Source: CAVURS01 sp963834425
Lineage (GTDB): Bacteria > Actinomycetota > Actinomycetes > Actinomycetales > CAVURS01
NCBI GenBank assembly: GCA_963834425.1
Contig: CAWIBR010000013.1
Location: forward strand, 1,475,957 to 1,539,956
Length of the DNA: 64,000 bases
Direction of reading: 5' to 3'
In this document: piece after piece, positions 1 through 10,554 of the stretch
Layout of the letters: every line of letters begins with the position of its first letter
Position numbering within the stretch: position 1 is the stretch's first letter
The notes under the pieces: generated by a model
Seen by the model: the letters and a program-made list of their open reading frames with translations, nothing else
Told to the model about the DNA's origin: nothing
Database searches by the model: none
Program-made: the position numbers and the translations under genes

Positions 1-1037
1 ATGTCCTCCTCACCGAAGGCCGGCGACTCGTGGACCAGCCCGGTGCCCTCGTCGGTGCTGACGAAGTCGGCGGCCAGGACCCGGTGCGACCCCGGGTTGC
101 CGAGGAAGTAGGAGAACGGCGGCGTGTAGCGGCGCCCGACCAGCTCAGAACCCTTGAGCCGCCTGACGATCCGCTCGCTCGCGTCCTCGCCGAGCTCCCG
201 CGAGTACGCCGCGAGCCGGGCCTCGGCGATGACGAACTGGCGGCCCTCGTGCTCGACGACGACGTAGTCGAGGTCGGGCCCGACCGCGACCGCTTGGTTG
301 CTGGGCAGCGTCCAGGGCGTGGTGGTCCAGATCAGCAACAGCTCGCCGGTGTCGAGCGGGAGCCCGACGGTGACGGCCGGGTCCTGCCGCATCTGGTAGA
401 CGTCATCGTCCATCCGCAGTTCGTGGTTGGACAGTGGCGTCTCGTCGTTCCAGCAGTAGGGCAGGACGCGCAGCCCCTCGTAGGCCAGACCCTTGTCGTA
501 GAGCGTCTTGAAGGCCCACAGCACGCTCTCCATGAACGTCGGGTCCATCGTCTTGTAGTCGTGGTCGAAGTCGACCCAGCGGGCCTGACGCGTGACGTAG
601 TCGCGCCACTCGCTGGTGTACTTCAGCACCGACGCCCGGCAGGCCTGGTTGAACTTCTCGATGCCCAGCTCGAGGATGTCGTCCTTCGTCTTCAGGCCGA
701 GCTGGGCCATCGCCTCCAGCTCGGCGGGCAGTCCGTGGGTGTCCCAGCCGAAGCGCCGCTCGACCCGGTGCCCGCGCATGGTCTGGTAGCGCGGCACGAT
801 GTCCTTGACGTAGCCGGTCAGCAGATGGCCGTAGTGGGGCAGGCCGTTGGCGAACGGCGGCCCGTCATAGAAGACGAACTCGTTCGCGCCATCCACGCCG
901 GCCGCGTTGCGCTCAACCGAGGCCTGGAACGTGTCGTCCTGTGCCCAGAAGGCCAAGACCCGTTCCTCGATCTGCGGGAACCGCGGGCTCGCCTCGACAC
1001 CCGTCGTCGACCCGTCATCGTTGCCCTGGGGGTACAT
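1..1037 (-). CDS. ileS: Isoleucine--tRNA ligase, N-terminal part (runs off the left edge)
   Basis: Class I aminoacyl-tRNA synthetase that charges tRNA-Ile in the cytoplasm. About 345 N-terminal residues are present and the frame stays open to base 1, so the C-terminal editing and anticodon-binding parts lie outside the window. The HIGH-type ATP motif reads HYGH at residues 68-71, just after a YDGPPFANG segment typical of IleS. A further family signature, GWDTHGLPAE, follows about 30 residues later. The ATG at 1037 is preceded by a GAGGAG-type ribosome binding site (1042-1047 on the minus strand). The upstream T-box leader confirms the identity and indicates control by uncharged tRNA-Ile. Confidence 0.96.
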   Translation of the reverse strand, partial: MYPQGNDDGSTTGVEASPRFPQIEERVLAFWAQDDTFQASVERNAAGVDGANEFVFYDGPPFANGLPHYGHLLTGYVKDIVPRYQTMRGHRVERRFGWDTHGLPAELEAMAQLGLKTKDDILELGIEKFNQACRASVLKYTSEWRDYVTRQARWVDFDHDYKTMDPTFMESVLWAFKTLYDKGLAYEGLRVLPYCWNDETPLSNHELRMDDDVYQMRQDPAVTVGLPLDTGELLLIWTTTPWTLPSNQAVAVGPDLDYVVVEHEGRQFVIAEARLAAYSRELGEDASERIVRRLKGSELVGRRYTPPFSYFLGNPGSHRVLAADFVSTDEGTGLVHESPAFGEED

Positions 1038-1044
1038 CGCTCTC

Positions 1045-1275
1045 CTCGTCAGTCCTGCCACGTGCTGCAGACCACTACGAGGACGACATCGCCCGGATCT
1101 CCGAGCGGCACCGCGGTACCACCTCGCTTGCGCACTCCGGATCCGGCCAAGAACCCGGCGTACGCCGCTCGTCGGGCGGTGCTGACGGACCGCTACCCCG
1201 TCCGGTTCTACTGAGCCGAGCACTCGACAAGAGACTCGGCCGTTCTTCCGGAGGCTCACCGGTGATGGCCGGATC
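1045..1275 (-). promoter_or_regulatory. T-box leader of ileS
   Basis: The minus strand carries the universal T-box core TGGTACCGCGG (plus-strand bases 1121-1111), which pairs with the free 3' end of uncharged tRNA. About 140 nt further upstream is ATCACCGGTGAGCC, where ATC is a candidate isoleucine specifier in a short Stem I. Actinobacterial ileS T-boxes are known to use a very short Stem I and to control translation initiation by freeing the ribosome binding site. The core ends about 75 nt before the ATG, which fits this type. Stem I boundaries were judged by eye. Confidence 0.85.
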
Positions 1276-1319
1276 AATGCCTGTGGGCACAGCCTACCGG
1301 CCGCAGTAGCGTGGCCGGT

Positions 1320-2396
1320 ATGACCGACTTGCCGTTCCACGTGCCGACCGTCGACATCTCCCCCTGGGTCAGCCCAGAGTCCCATTCGGACGCCGACCGG
1401 AGCGCGGCGGCGAGGGCCCTGGATGAGGCGTGCCGGAAGGTCGGCTTCGTGCAGATCGTCGGCCACGCCGTGCCGGACGCGGCGGTCGAGGGACTGAAGG
1501 CGGCGATGGATGGCTTCTTCGGCCAGTCGCTGGAGACCAAGAAGACCTACCGGACGCCGCCGGAGATCAACCGCGGCTACACGGCGCCCAAGTCGGAGTC
1601 GCTGAGCCTGTCGCTCGGCGTCGAGTCGGCGAGCCGAATGAACGACTTCTTCGAGGCGTTCAACGTCGGCTCGGCCCGGTCCGACTACCCCGGCGTACCC
1701 GATCTGCCGGCCGATGACTACGCCGAGAACCTCTGGCCCGCAACGGAGTCCGGTTTTGACGGCCCCGCGTTCCGAGCCGGCGTCGAGGCCTACTTCGCGC
1801 AGGCTCGGCGGGTGGCCCAGGTCCTGACCCGGATGTTCGCCGACGCCCTCGAGGTCGACCCGTCGGTCTTCACCGATGTCGAGGGCCACTCGATCGACGT
1901 GCTGCGGATGAACAACTACGCACTCCCGCCCGGCACGATCGACCTCGATGGCGACCTGACCGGGATGGGCGAGCACACCGACTACGGCATCGTCACGGTG
2001 CTCTGGGCCGACCAGGTCCGCGGCCTGCAGGTGCTCGGGGCCGACCGGCGTTGGCACGACGTCTCGCCCGCCGACGGGGCGTTGCTGGTCAACCTCGGTG
2101 ACGTCACCGCCCGGTGGACCAACGAGAAGTACCTCTCCACGCTGCACCGGGTGAAGCCACCGATCGTCGACGGCACCATCGAACGCCGCCGGTCGGCCGC
2201 CTTCTTCCACGACGGCAACGTCGACGCCCTGATCTCGACCATCCCCTCCTGCATCGGCGAGGAGGGCGAGCTCTATCCGCCCATCACGATCGGCGACAAC
2301 CTCAAGGCCAAGCTGGCCGGGTCGCGCGCCGGCCAGGCCAACACCGCCGCCGAGCGAGAGGCCGCACGGGTCCGCGACGCCCAGCCCGCACGCTGA
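1320..2396 (+). CDS. Isopenicillin-N-synthase-family 2-oxoglutarate/Fe(II) oxygenase
   Basis: Predicted non-haem iron dioxygenase of 358 residues, the usual size for the family. The double-stranded beta-helix carries the iron triad His219-x-Asp221 (GEHTDYG) and His276 (LHRVKPP). An RxS motif at about 290-292 should bind the 2-oxoglutarate carboxylate. The N-terminal DIOX_N-like region (VPTVDISPW, then GFVQIVGH) is intact. An upstream GTG at 1311 is in frame but lies inside the -10 box TAGCGT (1307-1312); that box is 7 nt from the ATG at 1320, so a leaderless start at 1320 is preferred. The substrate cannot be inferred; it stands alone between ileS and valS. Confidence 0.88.
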   Translation: MTDLPFHVPTVDISPWVSPESHSDADRSAAARALDEACRKVGFVQIVGHAVPDAAVEGLKAAMDGFFGQSLETKKTYRTPPEINRGYTAPKSESLSLSLGVESASRMNDFFEAFNVGSARSDYPGVPDLPADDYAENLWPATESGFDGPAFRAGVEAYFAQARRVAQVLTRMFADALEVDPSVFTDVEGHSIDVLRMNNYALPPGTIDLDGDLTGMGEHTDYGIVTVLWADQVRGLQVLGADRRWHDVSPADGALLVNLGDVTARWTNEKYLSTLHRVKPPIVDGTIERRRSAAFFHDGNVDALISTIPSCIGEEGELYPPITIGDNLKAKLAGSRAGQANTAAEREAARVRDAQPAR

Positions 2397-2534
2397 ACAA
2401 GGACGTTCGGTACGACGCCGGTCCGGGTTGGGCTCGCGAACTGCACTGGTCACATCGATGCGACGGCGCGTCGGCCGCCGCACTGAGCCCCGTCAGGCGG
2501 GAAAACGACTCGCCCGGTCTGGGAGACTTGAGGC

Positions 2535-5121
2535 ATGCAGAGTGAAACCGGCGCCTCCCGCGTGCCCGAGCAGCCGTCGATCGACGGCCTGGAGGCCAAG
2601 TGGTCGGCGATCTGGCAGGAGCAGGGCACCTACCGCTTCGACCGGACCAAGACCCGCGAGCAGGTCTACTCCATCGACACGCCGCCGCCGACCGTCTCCG
2701 GCTCCCTGCACGTCGGGCACGTCTTCTCCTACACCCACACCGACTGCATCGCGCGCTACCAGCGGATGACCGGGCGCGAGGTCTTCTACCCGATGGGCTG
2801 GGACGACAACGGCCTGCCCACCGAGCGTCGCGTGCAGAACTACTTCGGCGTCCGCTGCGACCCCTCCCTGCCGTACGACGCGGACTTCACCCCGCCGGAG
2901 AAGCCGGACCCCAAGCGGCAGCTGCCCATCTCCCGCGGCAACTTCATCGAGCTCTGCCTGCGGCTGAGCGGCGAGGACGAGCAGGCGTTCGAGAACCTGT
3001 GGCGCACCCTCGGCCTGTCCGTGGACTGGTCGCTGATCTACCAGACCATCAGCGATGACTCCCGCGCCGTGGCCCAGCGGGCGTTCCTGCACAACGTCGA
3101 GCGCGGCGAGGCCTACCAGTCCGAGGCCCCCGGTCTGTGGGATGTGACCTTCCAGACCGCAGTCGCGCAGGCCGAGCTCGAGGCTCGTGAATACCCGGGC
3201 CACTTCTACCGGATCGCCTTCCACCGCAGCGGTTCCGGCGACGCCACGACCGAACCCGTGTTCATCGAGACCACCCGCCCGGAGCTGATCCCGGCCGTCG
3301 TCGCCCTGATCGCCCACCCGGACGACGAGCGCTACCAGCCGCTGTTCGGGACGACGGTGACCTCGCCGATCTACGGCGTCGAGATCCCCGTGCTCGCTCA
3401 CCCGGCGGCCGAGCCGGACAAGGGCGCCGGCATCGCCATGTGCTGCACGTTCGGCGACCTCACCGACGTGATGTGGTGGCGCGAGCTGCAGCTGCCGACC
3501 CGCTCGATCATCGGTCGCGACGGCCGGATCCTGCCCGACCTCCCCGACTGGCTCGCGGCCGGTCCCGCCACCGCGGCGTACGCCGAGCTGGCCGGCAAGA
3601 CGACCTTCTCGGCCCGCGAGCAGATCGTGGCCCAGCTCCGCGAGAGCGGCGACCTCGAGGGCGAGCCCCGACCGACCCAGCGGATGGCCAACTTCTACGA
3701 GAAGGGCGAGAAGCCGCTCGAGATCGTCACCAGCCGGCAGTGGTACATCCGCAACGGCGGTCGCGACGAGGACCTCAAGGCGGCGCTCGTCGCCCGGGGC
3801 CACGAGATCACCTGGATCCCGGCGTACATGCAGCAGCGGTTCGAGAACTGGATCAACGGGCTCAACGGCGACTGGCTGATCAGCCGGCAGCGCTTCTTCG
3901 GCGTGCCGTTCCCGGTCTGGTACCGACTGGACGCGAACGGCGAAACGGATTACACCGCACCGCTTTTCGCGCCCGATGACACTCTGCCGATCGACCCGAG
4001 CAGCCAGACTCCCCCGGGTTACACCGAGGACCAGCGCGGCCAGGCCGGAGGGTTCGTCGCGGACCCCGACGTCATGGACACCTGGGCCACCTCCTCGCTC
4101 TCCCCGCAGATCGTCGGCGGCTGGACGCGCGACGAGGATCTCTTCGCCCGGGTCTTCCCGATGGACCTGCGCCCGCAGGCGCACGACATCATCCGGACCT
4201 GGCTCTTCTCCAGCGTCGTCCGCTCACACCTCGAGCACGGCGTGGCTCCGTGGAGCCACGCCGCCATCTCCGGCTTCGTGGTCGACCCGGACCGCAAGAA
4301 GATGAGCAAGTCCAAGGGCAACGTGGTCGTGCCCACGGACGTGCTGGAGCGGCTGGGCGCCGACGCCGTGCGCTGGCGCGCCGCCAAGGCCAGCCCGGGC
4401 ACCGACAGCCCGTTCGACGAGGCCTCGATGAAGGTCGGGCGGCGGCTGGCGATCAAGGTGCTCAACGCCAGCAAGTTCGTCCTCGGGCTCGCGGCGACCC
4501 AGCCCGACGTCTCGGCCGTGACCGAACCGCTCGACCGGGCCATGCTGGCCGGGCTGGCCCAGGTCGTGGCCGAAGCCGGCCAGGCCTTCGCGGCGTACGA
4601 CTACTCCCGCGCGCTCGACGTCAGCGAGCGGTTCTTCTGGACCTTCTGCGACGACTACGTCGAGCTGGTCAAGGAGCGGGCCTACGGCGCTCAGGGTGAG
4701 GCAGCCGCCGCCTCCGCCCAGGCCGCGCTGGCCTTGGCGCTCTCGGTGCAGCTGCGCCTCTTCGCGCCGTTCCTGCCCTACGTGACCGAGGAGGTCTGGT
4801 CCTGGTGGCAGTCCGGTTCGGTGCACCGGGCCGCCTGGCCGACAGACGACGGAGCTGGACGGGGCGGCGACCGGCGGCGAGGTCGACCTGCTCGGCGCGG
4901 TCGGCGAGGCATTGGCTGCGGTCCGCGGCGCGAAGACGGCCGCCAAGGTCTCGATGCGCACCGAGGCCGCGAGCGCCGTCCTGACCGGACCGGCCGAGCT
5001 GATCCGGCTGGTCCGGACCGCTGAGGGCGACCTCAAGGGCGCCGGCCGGATCACCTCGCTGGAGCTGCGCGACGGCGGCGCCGAGCTGACCCTGCAGGAG
5101 ATCGAGCTCACCCCCGCCTGA
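2535..5121 (+). CDS. valS: Valine--tRNA ligase, with one frameshift near the 3' end
   Basis: Class I synthetase charging tRNA-Val, about 862 residues once repaired. The HIGH motif is HVGH (59-62) after TPPPTVSGSL, and KMSKS lies at about residues 588-592. The wording of these segments (PPPTVSGSLHVGH, GWDDNGLPTERRVQNYFGV) resembles the archaeal-like ValS found in some actinobacteria more than the common bacterial form. The reading frame shifts by one base between about 4840 and 4857; the last 90 residues (ELDGAATGGEVDLLGAVGEAL onward, ending at the TGA at 5119) continue in another frame and are clearly ValS C-terminus. A sequencing indel is the likely cause. No T-box is seen upstream, in contrast to ileS. 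Confidence 0.93.
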
Positions 5122-5170
5122 GCCCGCATACACGCCTTCGGAGTCAACGGCTCAAGATGGCGACCGATTG

Positions 5171-5204
5171 CGCCGACAAACGTCCCGAGGGGTCATTGTC
5201 GGCG
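5171..5204. promoter_or_regulatory. Nine-base-pair inverted repeat upstream of the GGDEF-EAL gene
   Basis: CGCCGACAA (5171-5179) and TTGTCGGCG (5196-5204) form a perfect 9-bp stem with a 16-nt loop, 17 nt before the GTG at 5222. It could be an operator, an RNA hairpin limiting read-through from valS, or a valS terminator without a U-tract. Its place inside the longest open frame argues that translation starts downstream of it. Confidence 0.45.
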
Positions 5205-5221
5205 TCGGGTGGGAGGGCTAC

Positions 5222-6667
5222 GTGCTCGGTTCTGGCGTCGCCGTGCCCATGGCGATCGTCCTGACGCCGGTCCTGGGCTGCCTGGTGGCCCTGCTGGTGC
5301 TGCTGAGCAAGCGCGCCCGCGAGCGGGAACGCCTGCTCCGCCGCGACCCGCTGACCGGCCTCGGCAACCGGGTCCAGCTCGGTGAGCTCTTCGAGCGGTG
5401 GCTGCGCGACGGCCCGGCCCACGCCGAGCTCGGTCCGGCGCTGCTGCTCGTCGACCTGGACGGCTTCAAGGACGTCAACGACACCCTGGGCCACGCGGCC
5501 GGCGACATCGTGCTCGTCCAGGTCGCCCAACAGCTGGTCGCCGCCGCCGGTCCGAGCGCGAGCGTGATCCGCCTCGGTGGCGACGAGTTCGCCATCTGTT
5601 ACCCGCGGCCGGTCGCCGCCGACCTCCCGATGAACCAGGCCAAGCGGATCCTGGGCATCCTGTCCACGACCGGGTTCAGCGCCCTCGACGTCCAGCTCGA
5701 CGTCCGGGCCAGCATCGGCGTGGCCCTGGCCCCGAGCGACGGTACGACGCTGAGCGAGCTGATGCAGCACGCCGACGTCGCGATGTACCACGCCAAGCGC
5801 ACCCGCTCCGGCGTCGAGCGGTACGACGCGAGCACGGACACCAACTCCACGGACCGCCTGGCCATGCTGGGCATGCTCCGCGATGCCATGAACGAGGGCC
5901 AGCTCCGGCTCTACTACCAGCCGGTCATCCGGGCCGTGGACTCCTCGCTCGTCGGCTTCGAGGCGCTGATCCGCTGGGAGCACCCGACCCGCGGCCTGAT
6001 GTACCCGGCCGACTTCATCCCGCTCGTCGAGCGGACCAGCCTGGTCCACGCGCTGACCCGCTGGGTCCTCCTGACCGCCGCCCGGCAGGCCACCGTCTGG
6101 CGCCGCCAGGGCCTGGACCTCACGGTGGCAGTCAACATCAGCCCGGTCGCGCTCGAGGAAGGTCTGCTCGGCATCGTCGAAGAAGCCCTGGTCCTCTCCC
6201 AGCTCGACGCCCGCCACCTGGTGCTGGAGGTGACCGAGAGCGCGGTCTCGGACAACCCGGTGCTGGCCACGCGGGTGGTCGGCCAGCTGCGCGATCGCGG
6301 CATCGAGGTCTCGGTCGACGACTTCGGGGCCGGCTTCACCAGCCTGGGCCAGCTGCGCGGTCTACCCGTGCAGCAGCTCAAGATCGACCGGCAGTTCATC
6401 GTCGACCTCGAGCAGCACGACGACGACACGATCATCGCTTCGATCATCGACCTCGGGCACCGCCTCGGCCTGACCGTGATCGCCGAGGGCGTCGAGTCCG
6501 AGGTCTCGGCCCAGCGGCTCGTCGAGCTGCGCTGCGATGAGCTGCAGGGCTTCCATTTCGCCCGCCCGATGCCGGCCGACGAGGTCACCGGCTGGATCGC
6601 TCGGCGTACGGCCAAGATGTCCGCCGACGCCGCCCCGGTGGCCGCCGCGGCCGCGCTCGGCCGCTGA
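5222..6667 (+). CDS. Membrane-anchored GGDEF-EAL cyclic-di-GMP protein
   Basis: Bifunctional-type c-di-GMP turnover protein of about 481 residues. One hydrophobic segment (VAVPMAIVLTPVLGCLVALL) at the N-terminus anchors it in the membrane without any recognisable sensor domain. The diguanylate cyclase domain carries an intact GGDEF at about residue 119. The phosphodiesterase domain has intact EAL (about 247), a metal-ligand EVTES, DDFGAGFTSL loop 6, KIDRQF and EGVES, so hydrolytic activity is expected. No RxxD inhibitory site precedes GGDEF. The GTG at 5222 has a GGGAGGG ribosome binding site 4 nt upstream; a longer frame from TTG 5168 would translate through the inverted repeat and is less likely. 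Confidence 0.9.
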   Translation: MLGSGVAVPMAIVLTPVLGCLVALLVLLSKRARERERLLRRDPLTGLGNRVQLGELFERWLRDGPAHAELGPALLLVDLDGFKDVNDTLGHAAGDIVLVQVAQQLVAAAGPSASVIRLGGDEFAICYPRPVAADLPMNQAKRILGILSTTGFSALDVQLDVRASIGVALAPSDGTTLSELMQHADVAMYHAKRTRSGVERYDASTDTNSTDRLAMLGMLRDAMNEGQLRLYYQPVIRAVDSSLVGFEALIRWEHPTRGLMYPADFIPLVERTSLVHALTRWVLLTAARQATVWRRQGLDLTVAVNISPVALEEGLLGIVEEALVLSQLDARHLVLEVTESAVSDNPVLATRVVGQLRDRGIEVSVDDFGAGFTSLGQLRGLPVQQLKIDRQFIVDLEQHDDDTIIASIIDLGHRLGLTVIAEGVESEVSAQRLVELRCDELQGFHFARPMPADEVTGWIARRTAKMSADAAPVAAAAALGR

Positions 6668-6680
6668 GCGACCGCAGAAC

Positions 6681-7607
6681 TCACCGATCGAAGTAGTGCC
6701 CCTGGTCGAGGTCCTCGATCAGGCCGACCTGCGCCGGCTCCCAGCCCATCAGCTCGCGGGTCAGCGCGCTGGAGGCCGGCGAGTCCAGCCCGATGAACCC
6801 GGCCAGGAAGCCGAAGTGCTCGGCCGCCGCGTCGTCCGGGATCGCGGCTACGGGCAGGTCCAGACCGCGGCCGATGGCCTCGGCGATCTCCCGGGTCGGG
6901 ACCCCCTCGTCGGCGACCGCGTGCAGGGTGGACCCGGCCGGCGCCTGCTCGACGGCGAGCCGGAAGAGGCGGCCGGTGTCCAGGCGGTGCACGGCCGGCC
7001 AGCGCGCGGAGCCGTCGCCGGTGAAGCCGGCGACACCCTTGGCCCGCGCGATCGCGACCAGGGTCGCCATGAAGCCGTTGTCGCCGTCGCCGTGGTTGGT
7101 CGGAGCCAGCCGCACGACGCAGGACCGGATGCCGCGATCGGCGAAGCTCAACGTCAGCTCGGCATTGGCCAACCGCCGGGCCGGACCGGGAGCCGCCGCC
7201 AGGGCGGCCGGCGGCAGGTCGTGGCCGTCCCGCTCGGTGGCCACACGCCCCGGCGCCAGGCCCAGGGTGCCGGACGCGATGACCAGCGGCCGGTCCGTCC
7301 CCGCGAGCGCCTCGCCGAACGTCTCGATCGCGCGGCGGTCCGCCTCCGCCGCACCCGCGAAGTCGCCGGTGAAGGCGATCTCGTGCTTGAAGGCCAGGTG
7401 GATCACCCCGTCGGAGTCCGCGGCAGCGCTGCGCAGGACCTCCAGGTCGTCCAGGTCGCCGCGCTGCGCGGTCGCACCGGCCGCCTGCAGGGCGTCGGCC
7501 GAGGCGTCGGAGCGAGCGAGCCCGACGACCTGATGTCCGGCGCCGACCAGCTCGGCGACGGTGGCCGAGCCGATCCAGCCTGATGCTCCGGTGACGAAGA
7601 CGCGCAT
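6681..7607 (-). CDS. NAD(P)-dependent SDR-family epimerase/reductase
   Basis: Extended SDR protein of 308 residues. The Rossmann motif TGASGWIGS lies at residues 6-14, after RVFV, which fixes the ATG at 7607 as the start. Typical extended-SDR elements follow (GDLDDLE, then VIHLAFKH). It is divergent from a TetR gene, with two copies of one palindrome between them, so it is probably the repressor's target. It ends 13 bp from the convergent GGDEF-EAL stop. The substrate is unknown; relatives are generic NAD-dependent epimerase/dehydratases. Confidence 0.87.
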   Translation of the reverse strand: MRVFVTGASGWIGSATVAELVGAGHQVVGLARSDASADALQAAGATAQRGDLDDLEVLRSAAADSDGVIHLAFKHEIAFTGDFAGAAEADRRAIETFGEALAGTDRPLVIASGTLGLAPGRVATERDGHDLPPAALAAAPGPARRLANAELTLSFADRGIRSCVVRLAPTNHGDGDNGFMATLVAIARAKGVAGFTGDGSARWPAVHRLDTGRLFRLAVEQAPAGSTLHAVADEGVPTREIAEAIGRGLDLPVAAIPDDAAAEHFGFLAGFIGLDSPASSALTRELMGWEPAQVGLIEDLDQGHYFDR

Positions 7608-7624
7608 GAGCACTCCCAATGGCT

Positions 7625-7678
7625 TGATGTCAGTTACTGCCATCAAACCTAGCACGGCAGATGTCAGGCGCTGTCATC
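7625..7678. promoter_or_regulatory. Twin TetR operators between the SDR and tetR genes
   Basis: Two dyads share the form ATGNCAG-N3-CTGNCAT: ATGTCAGTTACTGCCAT at 7627-7643 and ATGTCAGGCGCTGTCAT at 7661-7677. The first is extended to TG...CA on both sides (7625-7645). Their centres are 34 bp apart, about three helical turns, so two dimers would sit on the same DNA face. The second dyad ends 4 bp before the tetR -10 box TAGGAT (7682-7687). The first is 17 bp from the SDR start codon, so both genes should be repressed together. Confidence 0.78.
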
Positions 7679-7693
7679 ACCTAGGATGCCCGC

Positions 7694-8260
7694 ATGAGCC
7701 GATGGCAGCCCGATGCGCGTGGCCGGCTCGAGCAGGCCGCCCTCACGCTGTACGGCGAGCGCGGCTTCGACCAGACCACCGTCGCCGAGATCGCGGCCCG
7801 GGCCGGACTCACCGAGCGGACCTTCTTCCGCTACTTCGCCGACAAGCGTGAGGTGCTCTTCGCCGGCGCCGGCGAGCTCCAGGCCTTCCTGGTCACCGCC
7901 GTGACCGATGCTCCGGCCCAGACCGGCCCGCTCGATGCCGTCACGGCGGCGCTCACGAAGTCGGCGACCATCTTCGAGGCCCGCCGGGTCTACGCGGGTC
8001 AGCGCCAGGCCGTCATCGCCGCCCACCCCGACCTCCAGGAACGCGAGCTGATCAAGCTCGCCTCGCTTGCCGCCGCCATGGCCGAGGCGCTGCGTCAGCG
8101 CGGCGTCGCGGAGCCGGCTGCAAGCCTGACCGCCGAGGCCGGCATCGCCGTCTTCAAGATCGCCTTCGAGCGATGGGTGTCCAGCCCGGACGGCGAGGAT
8201 CTGGCGACGCAGATCAGGCAGTCGCTGGAGGAACTCAAGGCCGTGACCGCGGGCAACTGA
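7694..8260 (+). CDS. TetR-family transcriptional regulator
   Basis: Repressor-type protein of 188 residues. The N-terminal helix-turn-helix covers about residues 8-52, with the family pattern TTVAEIAARAGLTERTFFRYF. The C-terminal part is an all-helical ligand domain without a recognised subclass. The ATG at 7694 lies 6 nt after TAGGAT, indicating a leaderless message. The divergent SDR gene and the paired palindromes suggest autoregulation and control of that enzyme by a small ligand. Confidence 0.92.
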   Translation: MSRWQPDARGRLEQAALTLYGERGFDQTTVAEIAARAGLTERTFFRYFADKREVLFAGAGELQAFLVTAVTDAPAQTGPLDAVTAALTKSATIFEARRVYAGQRQAVIAAHPDLQERELIKLASLAAAMAEALRQRGVAEPAASLTAEAGIAVFKIAFERWVSSPDGEDLATQIRQSLEELKAVTAGN

Positions 8261-8299
8261 CCGGGCCGCAGAGCAACGCGGCGTACGGCGGGTCCGGCG

Positions 8300-9583
<1,284 letters not shown>

Positions 9584-9743
9584 CCGTCCGGTCCTTCCGT
9601 CGACTGTGCTTGCTCGTGCCTGTTGTCGTGCCTGTCACGTCCATGTCCGGGCGATCACCCGGAGTCGCCGACGCTACCGCGAGGGCGACGCCGTACCCAC
9701 CATTGAACGCCGTAATTCGCTCGCGGCGCAGCCCGGTACGCCA

Positions 9744-9778
9744 AGAGCGGACGCCACGGCGTGTCGGGCGCCCGCTCT
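9744..9778 (-). terminator. Hairpin between clpP2 and clpX
   Basis: AGAGCGG (9744-9750) pairs with CCGCTCT (9772-9778), and after one mismatch CGCC pairs with GGCG, giving an 11-bp imperfect stem. It sits 28 bp after the clpP2 stop codon on the transcribed strand. There is no U-tract, which is common for terminators in GC-rich actinobacteria, so it may terminate or attenuate the clpP transcript before clpX. Confidence 0.5.
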
Positions 9779-9806
9779 GGTCGGGACTTGCAGTGAGCCG
9801 GATGGC

Positions 9807-10499
9807 TCAGTTGGTGGCCTTGCGGCTCTCCAGGACCTCATCGATCAGGCCGTACTCCTTGGCCTGCGCGGCGGTGAGGATCTTGTCGCGCTCGATGTCC
9901 TTCTCGACCTGCTCGGCCGTGCGGCCGGTGTGCAGCGAGAGCGTGGACTCCAGCCACTGGCGCATCCGCAGCACCTCGTTGGCCTGGATCTCGATGTCGC
10001 TGGCCTGGCCGTAGTCGCCGCCGGACATGGCCGGCTGGTGGATCAGGACGCGGGCGTTGGGCAGGGCGTAGCGCTTGCCCTTGGTGCCCGCACCGAGCAG
10101 CACCGCTGCCGCCGAGGCCGCCTGCCCGAGGCAGAAGGTCGCGATGTCCGGGCGGATGTACTGCATGGTGTCGTAGATCGCGGTCAGCGCCGTGAACGAG
10201 CCGCCGGGGCTGTTGATGTAGAGCGTGATGTCGCGGTCCGGGTCCTGGGACTCGAGCACGATCAGCTGGGCGATGATGTCGTCCGCGGAGGCGTCGTCGA
10301 CCTGCACGCCGAGGAAGATGATCCGGTCCTCGAACAGCTTGGTGTAGGGGTCGAGCCGCTTCATGCCGTACGACGTGCGCTCCTCGAACTGCGGGAGGAT
10401 GTAGCGGCTGCTGGGCGTCTGGATCGGGCGGTCGGATCCGCCGGCTGCACGCCCCGAGCCGGGGACGTGCAAGCCGCCGTACGGCGTGTTGGCGTTCAT
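9807..10499 (-). CDS. clpP2: ATP-dependent Clp protease proteolytic subunit 2
   Basis: Serine peptidase of 230 residues forming the ClpP barrel. The catalytic residues are Ser129 (GQAASAAA), His154 (LIHQP) and probably Asp201 (EKDIERD). The N-terminal extension of about 40 residues relative to ClpP1 is usual for the second actinobacterial ClpP and is probably a cleaved propeptide. It follows clpP1 by 55 bp; actinobacterial ClpP1 and ClpP2 are known to act as a mixed tetradecamer. Confidence 0.97.
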   Translation of the reverse strand: MNANTPYGGLHVPGSGRAAGGSDRPIQTPSSRYILPQFEERTSYGMKRLDPYTKLFEDRIIFLGVQVDDASADDIIAQLIVLESQDPDRDITLYINSPGGSFTALTAIYDTMQYIRPDIATFCLGQAASAAAVLLGAGTKGKRYALPNARVLIHQPAMSGGDYGQASDIEIQANEVLRMRQWLESTLSLHTGRTAEQVEKDIERDKILTAAQAKEYGLIDEVLESRKATN

Positions 10500-10554
10500 C
10501 TGGTTTCTCCTGTACGCGTCAAAGATGTCGGGGCTGGGTCGGCTGCCGGCCGGC

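Noticed and set aside
30..1214. Long plus-strand open frame (394 codons) over ileS
   Set aside because: It is the antisense shadow of ileS in GC-rich DNA; the product shows no domain and the minus strand encodes clear IleS motifs.
4840..4857. Programmed frameshift in valS
   Set aside because: No slippery heptamer or downstream pseudoknot is apparent, and similar isolated indels occur in many unrelated genes here.
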